Below are positions 1 to 10,757 of a stretch of DNA of 64,000 bases, one piece after another; within the stretch, counting starts at the first letter, position 1, and each line of letters begins with the position of its first letter. The notes beneath the pieces are model-generated. The model was given only the letters and a program-made list of their open reading frames with translations. It searched no databases and was not told the DNA's origin. A program made the translations under genes and the position numbers. Location of the stretch: NCBI RefSeq assembly GCF_024713945.1, contig NC_134677.1:5025001-5089000 (forward strand), given 5' to 3'. This stretch comes from Dermatophagoides farinae (Eukaryota > Arthropoda > Arachnida > Sarcoptiformes > Pyroglyphidae).

Positions 1-3000
1 CACATATACATAAAAAACATATAATAATGACAAATGACGGAATTTTCGGATAGAAAAATAAAAATAAAATAAGATTCTGCAAACGAAAAAAGCAAAAAAA
101 AACTGTCAACTGTTTTTTCTTTCTCTGGATTCACCAGTCTGTTTCCATCAAAAGAGAAAAGTGAATTTTTTATTTTCAAAAAACGAAAAAATCGTCATCA
201 TTGATATATTATATATGGAAATTTTAATAAAGCTAATTATGCAGAATGGGGAAAAAAATGTGAATATCAAGAAATGAAAAATGAAAGCAAACAACAAATT
301 TGAAATTGAAATGAATAAATGAATTTCAAGTCTTTCATTCGTTCGTTGGAAGTTTATATCTTTTTATTTTTTCCGGTCTTTCAGTATATAATGAAAAAAT
401 CAATGAACCAAAATATTAGTATATATGTGTGTGGGTGTGTGCGAGTGCATTTGACAGCATTGTAACCATATATAATAAATAGGCGTTGATAATAATGATG
501 ATGATGATGATAGAATCCTATCAAGTCGAGAATGACAAAGAAAACGATTTTTGTTCTTGAATTCAATTTATTTCATTTTACAGCTAATTTCGGTTCGGCC
601 AAAGATAATTTGTTCATTCATTTTCTTTTTATCGGATCAATTTTCTTTTTGTTGTTTGATCGATGTTTTTTCTGTTTGTTCGGTTGTTATTGTCCTTATT
701 ATTATCATCATTAATATTTTGCACAAAACTAGTGTAAGCAATGAACATCAGTTTATTATATTTTCATCTGATTTGTATTTTCCAAAATTTTTTTTTTATT
801 TTGATGATGAAAAAATCACCAAATAAACAAAGCATAAAAAACCAAAATATATAGAAAAAATTGAGAGCAAAGAAAAAACAAAATAAAAAGGAAAGAGAAA
901 TCATCATTTGAGGCAAAAAAAACCAAACCAAACCAAACAACAACGACAACCAAAATAAAAATTTGTCTCGTGTATGTATGAATGTATGTATGGATTGATT
1001 AAGATGAATTCGAATCCATTATGATAATGTCTTTTTTTTTCATTTGTTTGTTTCACTTTATTCGCGCATTTTTCTTTTTTATTTTATTCCCACTCAAATT
1101 GTATTTGTCGACGTTTTTTTTTCTCTTCACTATTATGCCATGTTGTTGCCTCATTCTCGTTTTTTTTTATTTGACAATTTTTTTCGATGCTCCCCAAATA
1201 GCTTTATGGTATGGTAGTATCATCAATTTGTTTTCTCTCTCTCTCTCATTCGTTCTCTCTGGCACTTCTTCTCTACAATCTCACTGACTTTTTTTTGAGA
1301 TATAAAGTGTAATAAATGAGAACGGTTTGTCGATTGGTCGGTTCGTTGACTGGATGTGATTCGATGTATGAATGGATGGATGGATGGTTGAATGATGAAA
1401 GTTTTTTTTTTCTTTTCAAACACAAGAATCTAAGCAAGAGAAAAAAATCTTTGTTACAATCTTTCCTTTTTGTTTTGTTTTTTTTACAAAATTAATACAA
1501 ATAACATCTAGATGATGAAACTTTATTTTGAGTCAAGATAAAAAAAAGCAAATAGAAAGAAAATTTATTAACATCACATTGAATTATCATCATTATTATT
1601 GACTATAGTTGAATGAATGAATGAATGAATAAAATGTTTCGAAATCACTGAGAACTTAAATAAATAGTTTGGCTAACTTTTACATTTGAGATTTGATAAT
1701 CAATCTGAATTAATTATAAATTGTTTATGATCAAAACAGTGATGATTTAAAAATCATGATAGTAATAATAATAATGATGAATTGAAATTGAATGGAAAAA
1801 CTTTTTGTTTTGATAAAAATAAATAGTTACATTGAACTTTGTTCCAGAGTAAAAAAAAACAAATAACAAACAATTGAAAACAAAAAAAGATTCCAAAATG
1901 AAAAACAATCATCCAATGAATTATTCGATAGCAAATTATCAATATTAACAAATATTTGTTTCATCTTCACCCTTTTAACTTCATATCATCATTTTTTTTG
2001 TTGTGGTTGTTGTTGTTTATGTTGATTGTACATTTAGCTCAAATAAAAATAAAAATCGTCTTTATGTTGCTTAAGTTTTATTTTCTTTTCTTTTTTGGCC
2101 AAGTTAAACAACACATTAAACGAAGAAGAAAATGAGATGATAATTTATGGTTATGTTTGCGTACATTTTCATTCATTTAACTTACGATATACGAAAGCAA
2201 AAAAAAAAACGAAGTGAAAAAAAATACCGTTCACATAAATGAAAGTGTTTGTGTCTCTCTCTGTGTGTGTGTGTGCATGCTTAGATCGATCATACTGTTG
2301 TGTGATTCAATAGCAATTTTTTCCGTTTCTTTTTTAATTGACGTCAACATTAGAAAACTAATTAATATTTGAAATGGTGAATTAAAAAAAAAGTAGAAAA
2401 AATACCTGAAATTTTTGGTATTGGCAAAAAGCAAAAAAAAAGAAAAAATTTTTTTCGTCTTTTTCAAATGATTCGGACACTTTTTTTTTGCTGCACATAC
2501 ACTGAAAAAATGACTCATGTTTAGAAAAAAAAACTTCAGTATAAATTGTCAAAGTTACGAAACCGAATTCAATTCCCTTTTATATCGCCCCCTCAACTAT
2601 ACTCTCTTTTTAACGAAAACAAAAAAAAAGCTATTTTTCAAAGAAAGAAGATAAAGTTTTGTTATCGTTTTTTTTCGAAAAAAATAACTTAAATTCTTGG
2701 TTTATATTGCATTGGTTTTTTTTAAATCAAAAGAATGCAGCAGTAACATCAACTACTAATGTTAGCAATTAAATGACCGTTATTTTTCAAGCTATTTATA
2801 GCACTCAACAGCTTTTGAAAAGTTTTCCATGACTAACAGTTTGATTTTTTTAAGGTTTTGGTTTTGAATCACAATTTCCACTATTACTACCATCGTTAAT
2901 TTGGTACATAGAATTTGGGCCGTTATTCTTATTTGATTATTATGGCTGTTTTTGCATCACTTTTTATCATTATATAGTTATTATTATTATTATTATTATT

Positions 3001-3419
3001 GAATATCCATCTTATTGTTTAACTTTTTTTTTACTTTATCCTATGAGAATAGAACTTATTTTTTGTTGTTGTCTTCAAGACAACCAGTGATGGGCTCATA
3101 AATTTTTCTTTGCTCGTGGTAAATAGACCGATGATCATCAAGAAACGAAAAGCTTTTACGGCAAAAAAAATAGCCCATCATTATCCATATCATCAGTTTT
3201 TGTTTTTTTTTGTTGTATTTCTTTTCATGTCATAAAAAATTAATCAATTTTCTTTATCTTTATTTCTTGTTCATATCATTATTTTTCTTTTTATCAAAAA
3301 TTTGTTATAAATCAATTCAGTTAATGTTGAAATGTTATGGATTAGTTTTACTAAGAAAAATTCACACACACACACACAACATGTAAAATGAAATTATGCA
3401 CTACGCATGTAACACTTAC
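1..3419 (-). other. Partial intron of the octopamine receptor (running off the left edge)
   Basis: Downstream of the exon 2 donor on the minus strand. No frame here resembles TM6-TM7 of an amine receptor, so the whole stretch reads as intron. It contains a (TTA)n run at 2978-3000, a (CA)n run at 3363-3378, many A/T homopolymers, and a candidate hAT-type fold-back element at 3085-3183. Confidence 0.6.
3085..3183. mobile_element. Candidate hAT-type MITE (fold-back, about 99 bp)
   Basis: The left end reads CAGTGATGGGCT, the common hAT terminal form. The right end reads AGCCCATCATTA, the reverse complement with its last bases degraded. Between them the two arms align imperfectly (ATTTTT, TTTGC, CGT in both) and meet at the exact palindrome GATGATCATC (3130-3139), which sits at the geometric centre. 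No transposase is present and no clear 8-bp target duplication could be read. Confidence 0.5.
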
Positions 3420-4149
3420 CTGAATGACATTATTTTCCGATGTATTTGAATGTTTTGGAGCATTCAATCTACTGGTTGCACCATCTTCATCGGCATTATC
3501 ATTATTATTATTATTATTATTATTGTTGTTGTTGTTATTACCATTATTATTATGACGATTCTTATGCTGTTGATGTTGATGATGATGATGATGATGATGA
3601 TTGGTTTGATTGGCCATTTGTTGTGTACGATAGATGAATTTTTCCTGTTTGATTGCTTCACGGTAAATTTTATAATATGCCCATAACATTATACTACATG
3701 GTAGCCAAAATGATATTGTAGATGATATCAATGCATATGGAATATTAACAATCCAATCACATTGATCTGTATATAATTTTCGTTGTTCCATTGCTTCGGC
3801 TGTGGTATAGATTCCAGTAAACACTGGTATATAGGAGATCATTGCCGATAGAATCCATACACAAGTTAACATTATTGCCACACGTTTACCGGTCACTTTC
3901 ATTGGATAATCCAATGGTTTTATTATTGCATAATAACGATCATAACTAATACATGATAGATGCATAATTGATGCTGTTGAAAATAATACATCACAACTGT
4001 TCCAAAAATCGCACACTAATGTATTAAATATCCATCTGTTGCTGATGACGACCGATGCATTAAATGTCATTGCAAATAACGCAACCAATATGTCGGCAAA
4101 TGCCAATGATACAATAAAATAATTGGTAGTAATTCGTAAACGATGATGC
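3420..4149 (-). CDS. Octopamine receptor, beta-adrenergic-like (Octbeta2R-type), exon 2: TM2-TM5 and start of ICL3
   Basis: Continues the receptor. The acceptor AG is at 4151-4150 and the donor GTAAGT at 3419-3414 (CAG|GTAAGT). The exon adds 243 residues (1865-2107). TM2 carries D1883 (2.50) in SLAFAD. TM3 carries C1910 (3.25), the amine-anchoring D1917 (3.32) and an intact DRY at 1934-1936. The second extracellular loop has the partner Cys in DQCDW, and TM5 has SSTIS followed by a Pro, the usual hydroxyl-binding serines. FAMTFNASV, FSTASIMHL and YDRYYAI are typical of beta-adrenergic-like octopamine receptors, which couple to Gs and raise cAMP in arthropods. Which of the Octbeta1/2/3 subtypes it is cannot be settled here. 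Loop 3 holds a His7 and a long Asn run before the splice donor. TM6 and TM7 lie off the left edge, so the gene is partial. Confidence 0.92.
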
Positions 4150-5166
4150 CTATATAGTAGTATTGAAAAAATATAAACAAACAATATCATGAATGAAATT
4201 GAAACAAAAAAAATTTCTCACAAACAAATGTCATGTCAATGTATGTGTTTTTCTCTCTATGATTTGGTTATCGAACAACATCACGGAAATAAATGTAAGA
4301 ACAAAAAATTTCGATGTTATCATTGTCTAAAAATTGAGTTTCAAAATTGACAATACAAGTATAATAAGACTATTATTTATATGGAATATTTTTCTTGTTT
4401 AGATTATATTTGTTCAATTCTTTTCATCATTGTTGTTGTCGTTTTCGCTTGTGTTTGTGTGTGTGTGTGCATATAAAGCAATGTCATCAATAGTCTCAAT
4501 CAATCCGGTCTATCTGTTTTACATGATGATGTCTCTTTCTTAATTTCCGATTCATGTCCACTCAATCAAACAAGCTGACGGTTACACACTGTAGAAAATA
4601 CACTCTCAATGTCGTTGATGTTTTAGTAGTTGTTGTTGTTATTCGTCATTGACAATGACGATAGCAACAACAAAGAAAGAGTAAGAATAAAAAAAAATCC
4701 AAAATCAGAATCTCAATCTCACATATAAACAAGCAGAAAAACGAAAAAAATGTCAGATATATCTCGATAATAAAAGAATAAAAATAAACGAAGTAACATT
4801 ACTTGAATGAACTTGGATTCTGTTGTCCTCCACTCTATCAAACTTGAATGCAATAAAATTCATGCTCTAATTATTTGAATGTTCATTTATATATCTATGC
4901 AATGAATAGTGGCCAATTGCTTGATTTCAATTTAATTCATTCATACAAATAAACGAATGAATGAATTGAATTGATTAACGTGATCGACATTCGTGGTAAA
5001 CATTTTTATAAAAACATATCAATATCATGTCATTATTATTATGATGAAGGAAATGAAAATTTATATAGAAAAACATAGAAAGAATTGGAAGCTTGTGGTG
5101 GGATAAATTTTGGAAAAAGAAGAAAGAGAGAGAAGGCCACCGACTGAACAATTCCGATATACTTAC
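4150..5166 (-). other. Receptor intron between TM1 and TM2 exons
   Basis: A 1,017-bp GT-AG intron (GTAAGT donor at 5166-5161, AG acceptor at 4151-4150). Phase 2: the junction codon CG|G gives Arg at the end of TM1. It holds a (GT)n run near 4450-4470 and a near-perfect hairpin at 4633-4673. No other coding sequence was seen. Confidence 0.85.
4633..4673. repeat. Hairpin / near-perfect palindrome in receptor intron
   Basis: The core TCGTCATTG-A-CAATGACGA (4643-4661) is a perfect 19-base palindrome around one base. It is extended by TTGTTGTT on the left (4633-4640) and AACAACAA on the right (4666-4673), with a small mismatch between. The central loop is too tight for a canonical miRNA precursor. 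Function unknown. Confidence 0.5.
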
Positions 5167-8100
5167 CGGAAGACAGCAATAATGACAAGAAGATTGCCAA
5201 ATATGGCCGAAAAAATTATGGTACCCAATATCAAAACCTTGAGCACAATAATCACAATGTCGACCCAATCATTGATCAATGGTTCAATCATATCATTACT
5301 ATCACTATTGATGATCATCATTGGTAATGAATTTGCAGTGGTTGTTGTTGTTATTGAAGCTACCGATGAAGTTGATAAATTCTTTGCAATCGAATCGATT
5401 GTTGTAGTAAACATTGCTGTGGCAGTGTCCATACTTGAATCTATCATATTTGATAATGATGGTAATATTGTCACCGCTGAATTAATGACTGATGATTGAT
5501 CATTACCAACAAGATGATTGTAGATAGTACCATTTGGTTTATGTAGTAAAAAATAATTATCACTATCATTAGTGAATGATCCCGGTAAATCAGTCGATTG
5601 TAAATTTGTTGGTATAATTGTTGTTGCTGTTGTTGTTTGATTAAGATAGGCAGTTGGTATAATACTTGCATTTAATGCTGCACGAAATAGTCGATCAATA
5701 ATAACTGATGGTAATGAACTCGATGATGATATTGGTAAATGTTTACGTTGTTTTTCATTATGATGATGATGATAGTGGTGATTTTTATTATGATGTAGAT
5801 TCAATAATGATGATTTAAAGAAAGAAGAATGATCATGATCACTTGTTGAAAAATCAGAATTTTTTGATTTGATGAGCATTTTTTGTGGTCGTTGCCATGA
5901 AGCGAAGGAATCTAAATTTTCATCATCGTCATTTAGAATGAATTTATTCATATTCACATCAATAATATCATCATAATTTTTATCATTATATAGAACATCA
6001 TTATCATCGCGAACAATAGCAGTTGATGATGATGGTGATGATGATTGAGATCGTCGTTCATTATTAGCCGTTATCATTATTGGCCGCATAACTGTACGCA
6101 TTAAACGTATTAAATGTCCATCATCATCTGAACGTATCATACTACCATTGCTTGCCATTATCATGGACGGTGAGAATTTACTGGTATCATCTTCTGGTAA
6201 ATGTATTACAGTGCCTTCATTTTCAATTTCAACATAATGACTAATATTGTTGTAATTTCTGGATGACTTGTCTGAATCAATTTCATCATCATTTAAATTC
6301 TGGTGGTTGTCATTATTATTATCCAAAATATCATCATCAAAATCAACATCACTGAAAACATCATCATTATAATCATTGTTGTCATCATAATCGGTATTTT
6401 TTATGAATGAAGTCATGGACGGCGATTGAAGTGGTTGATTCAAATAACGACGTGATGGTATTCTATGCGATGAAGACGATGATGAATATCGAAGTAAACG
6501 CTTAAATAACGATTTAGGTATCAAACTTGTGAACATATTCGATATGACACTATTATTTTTATCGATATTACTACTATCGTCGGGATTCACAACATTTTTT
6601 TGGCTTATCAAATTTTCACTTATCGTTGATGATATTGTAGGTTGCTTGGAAGCTACACTGATATTTGAAAGTTGAAAAATTTGACCAGAATTTAATGACA
6701 AAGATGATGTATAAAAATCAGGATGATAGTAATGATGATGAGGATGGAAATCATTTTTTGAAAAAGGAGAAAAAGTAGTAGAAGAATCACCCGTTATAAT
6801 ATTTGAAGCTAAAGAAGTTATTTGCGATGATGTTGAAGAATTGACAATATTGAGCGATATTCTTTGAATCCGGACGTTTGGAGTAATAGAAGATGGAGAA
6901 GATTGAGTTAAAAATAATTCTTTGTCACTGATGTCACTGTTGATGCTATTATTATCATCATCATCATCGCCAGTAACATCATCATCGTCATCATCGTCAT
7001 CATAAGGAATTTCAACATCAAAATTATATTCAACATCATCATAATCATCATCACCGATGAATGTTTTGGCCATAGGTAATGAAAATGGTGACGATAATGT
7101 TTTCATGTCATCCATCATTCTTGGCATTGTCAGCGACATTGAACTATTTGATGTTGGTGTTGATGATAATTTGAATGATAAAGATTTCAAAGTAGGTTTC
7201 AATTGATTTGCATTAATCAATTTTGATAACGATGATTTTTTATTATGATATTGTTGATTATAATTGTGTTTATTATGATAATTTTGTTGGTCATATTCAT
7301 GATGATGTTTTCGAACAAACACTAATGAATTTGAATTATGTTTATTATGATTATTCTCATTATTATTATTCAAGCAATTTATATATTCATCATCTCTATT
7401 GTTTAGATCGATATCATTATCAATATTGTTTTTCACGATTAGCTCTGAATTCTGTTTATTATTATTCATTATTGATGAAGATAAAATTTTCGGATTACTA
7501 TGATGAACATAGTCTCTATTGAATGGCGAATATGGATATGATGGTTGTTCAATAGTTGTGGATTTAGTAGATTTTTCACTTTTCATTTTCACTCGTTTCC
7601 ATTTCGAAATCATTTTTGTTTCTGTTTTTGTTACTCTCACTAAATTTGCCTCTACATTTGTATCTATCATTTTCACTGGATTCGTTGCCGACATATCGTT
7701 ATCGACAACCGATTTTGTTGCTGTTGTCGTCGTCGTCATAGTCGTCATCATCGCTGTCGTTGCATCAATGATTGAAGCATTTTGATTCTCTTTGATTTCA
7801 TTCATTGTCGACGACGATGTTGTTGTTGTTGTTGCATTCAACAATGATGTTCTAGTATCAGCAGTAGTTTTATCCATCATTTTATGATTTGTTGAATTAA
7901 ATGTTTTGGCCATTGATGGTATTAATAACAACGACAACGATGATGATGATGATATTGAATTTGGCATTGCTAAAATAGTCGTTAATGTTGAGGCTGTTGA
8001 TGATGTTGAGATTCTTGATTTCGACAATTTTTGAATTAATGTCGATGTCAATGTTGATGAACAGGCGAATGGTGAAGTAAAGAATGTGATAATTAATATG

Positions 8101-10757
8101 AATATTAATAAATAGAACCAAACATGTTCAAAGTTTGATGATGATGAGCATGGACGTTGTATTGATGATTTTAATGCTGGACGTTTGAATGTTTCGAATG
8201 AAAAATAATTTTTTGATGTTGATAATGATGATGAAGAAAAAGAGTTTTGATGTTTTTGGTTATTGCCATCAAATCGGCATACAGTTGGATTATTTTTATT
8301 AAAATTATGATCAATGGAAGCAAACGTCAATGTCGAAGATGATGTATTCGATGAAGATGATGGATTATGATGAATATTTCGGTTAGTTTCGTTATCTGTT
8401 GCGAACAATTTATATTCAGTTTTCGTTGTGGTTAAATTTGAAATCGTTGTCGATTTTAAATTTAATGAAGATGGAGATGGTGATAATAATTGAACAGACG
8501 ATGATGAAGTTTTATTCACATTAATCCCATTGAATATATTCGATGATTCAAGAAATGTCAAATATTTTGATGTTGAAGAATGTGGTTGTAAATAGCATCG
8601 GCTTTCATTGATGATGATTTTAGCTGTTGCCTTTGGCTTTAATTCGAATTTCAAATGTTGTTTCAATGTATGAAACGTGATTAGATTGAATTTTCTATTT
8701 TTCTCATGTCCATCATCACCATGAGAATCATCATTTTGATTAGTATTATGTGTATAATAGTAGTGAAAATAATAATCATCTTTTGATAATGTGATTGTTT
8801 TGACAAACGTACCACCGTCGTTATTTTTGTGGTTTAGATCATCAAATTCATCATTAAAATTATTATTTAGATTTTTAATATAGAATTTATTTCTAAAATT
8901 AACACAAAAACTATTATTATTTGTTGATTGCACTGATGTTTTCAGTTGTTTATGTTGGTTATTCTTATCAACACAATAATCATTCTGAATGTAAACAGTT
9001 TTTATGTTAAAAACAGGGAATTCCAGTAATTGTAATTTCAGAAACAATGGCGCTTCATCATCCTCCACATCATCACCTATGGTCACGAAAATTGAATTGT
9101 CATAATCAAAAAACTTTTCACCAAACACACAATCACAATAACCATCACGATGACAATGACAATAATTATTGAAAAATAATAATATATTTGATGATTTATT
9201 ATCGATTATTTCATTGTTGTCATTATCATCATCATCATCATCATCGCTGATGTAAAATTGTTTATTATATTTAAAATTATCCTCATCAACATAATCATCA
9301 TCATCATCATGATTAATGTTGTTTATCGAAGTTAATGATGATTGTAAATATTTTCTTCGTCGTCTATGTTGACGATAGTGGAGACAAAATTTTTCTATTT
9401 TTCTTTCTAATCGTTGATGTTGTTGTTGTTGTTGTTGACAAAATTCAAAATCATTTCCATGGTCATAGTTGTTTAAATCAATTTGATTATTATGATGAGA
9501 ATTTAGATGGCCAAATTGATTTGGTAGAAATTCTTGAGGCTGTCTGAAATAATCATAATTATTATTATTCTTATCATTAATGTTGATAATTATTTTGAAT
9601 CCTATCATGATAAAATCAACAGGATGACAATTTTGAAGAGATTTGCCATCATGATCATAATCAACGGAATTATCATTTAGTAGCCATTGATCGTCATCAC
9701 AAATTTCATCATTATCCCTGGCAAAATTTCTCTGACATTTTGAAACGTTCGTTGTTGTCGCCGTCGTTGTTAGTTTAGTGATTAATGATGACCAATAAAA
9801 CGTCTGATCAAATTGAATGGGCGCCAAATTTAATTCATCATAATAAATTGAATCATTTGAATTTTTGTTTTGTTTTTGTCGTTCAATTTTTGTTAAATGA
9901 ACATTATGGCAGTCCTCAAGTAATTGTATCCTATACGATTTTGATAATATAATACTACAATATCGATGATAATGATGATGATTCAGTTGATCGTATGAAA
10001 TCGTTGATTTTTTCATACAACACCGACAATAATGGAAATTTATGCCGTTACCGGCAACGACACTGAATCGAATCTGATCATGATCATTAAGATCATCATC
10101 ATCAACATAATAATCATGATCGTCTTGATCATGATCATCGTCATTCAAGTAACTGAAATCATATTTGGCGTCGGCGTCATTGACGGCGCTAAACTGATTC
10201 TGTTGTTTATGGTCGTAGCCGTATTTGTTGTGGTGGCCGTAGTGGCAGCTTTGGTTTTGATGTCGCTGGATACCGAAATCTAATGTAACTTTATCGTATT
10301 CGCCGCTACCATCATCATTATTATTATTGGAACTTTCATTACTATGATCCATGCTTCTTCTTTTTCGTTTTCGTTTGGTTTGTCGAAAATGGTACGAACA
10401 TTTATGCTTCGAATGCAGTGAATTCATAGTCACTGGTATGATACTTTGATTATATGGATTCATTGTGGGTGTATACAACGTTGACGACAATAATGATGTA
10501 TGGTTAATAGTAGAAGCATCGGGATGAAAATCGCCGTGATTCTTTAGATTTTTTTTCCATATATTTTGGCTTTCCGTTGACGGTACCGTTACTTTTGTTG
10601 GCCTAATAATAATTCCACTTTTGTGCATGATTTCATCCATTTCATGAAGAATCGTCCTTCGATGCTTTTGATAATGATGATGATGATGAATCGAGTTTGT
10701 CTTTGTACTATCATTATTATTCATTTGTTGTTGATGATCATTGTCCATAATTATCAT
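5167..10757 (-). CDS. Octopamine receptor, beta-adrenergic-like (Octbeta2R-type), exon 1: giant N-terminal region plus TM1
   Basis: This is the first coding exon of an amine G-protein-coupled receptor. The frame is open for 1,864 codons and ends in a TM1-like helix (about residues 1833-1860) with the family GN pair (G1854-N1855) and the sequence LLVIIAVFR. It then meets a consensus donor, GTAAGT, at 5166-5161. The last two bases (CG) join the first G of exon 2 to make Arg1864. An in-frame stop lies at 10892-10890 and the Met at 10757 is the first after it, so I chose that start. The region is rich in Asp, Asn, Ser, Thr and His. It has a basic cluster near residues 127-134, a Gln run near 440, Asp runs near 1249-1267, and a hydrophobic stretch at 879-898 ending in FACSS. 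Usual octopamine receptors have N-termini of tens to a few hundred residues. The frame is certain; translation of all of it is not. Confidence 0.75.

Noticed and set aside
5110-5499. 129-codon frame opposite the receptor TM1 exon
   Set aside because: An antisense shadow of the real exon; the minus-strand TM1, splice donor and phase are decisive.
7223-7785. Tyr/Val/Asp-rich + strand frames inside receptor exon 1
   Set aside because: Antisense reflections of His/Asn/Thr/Asp codon repeats on the minus strand.
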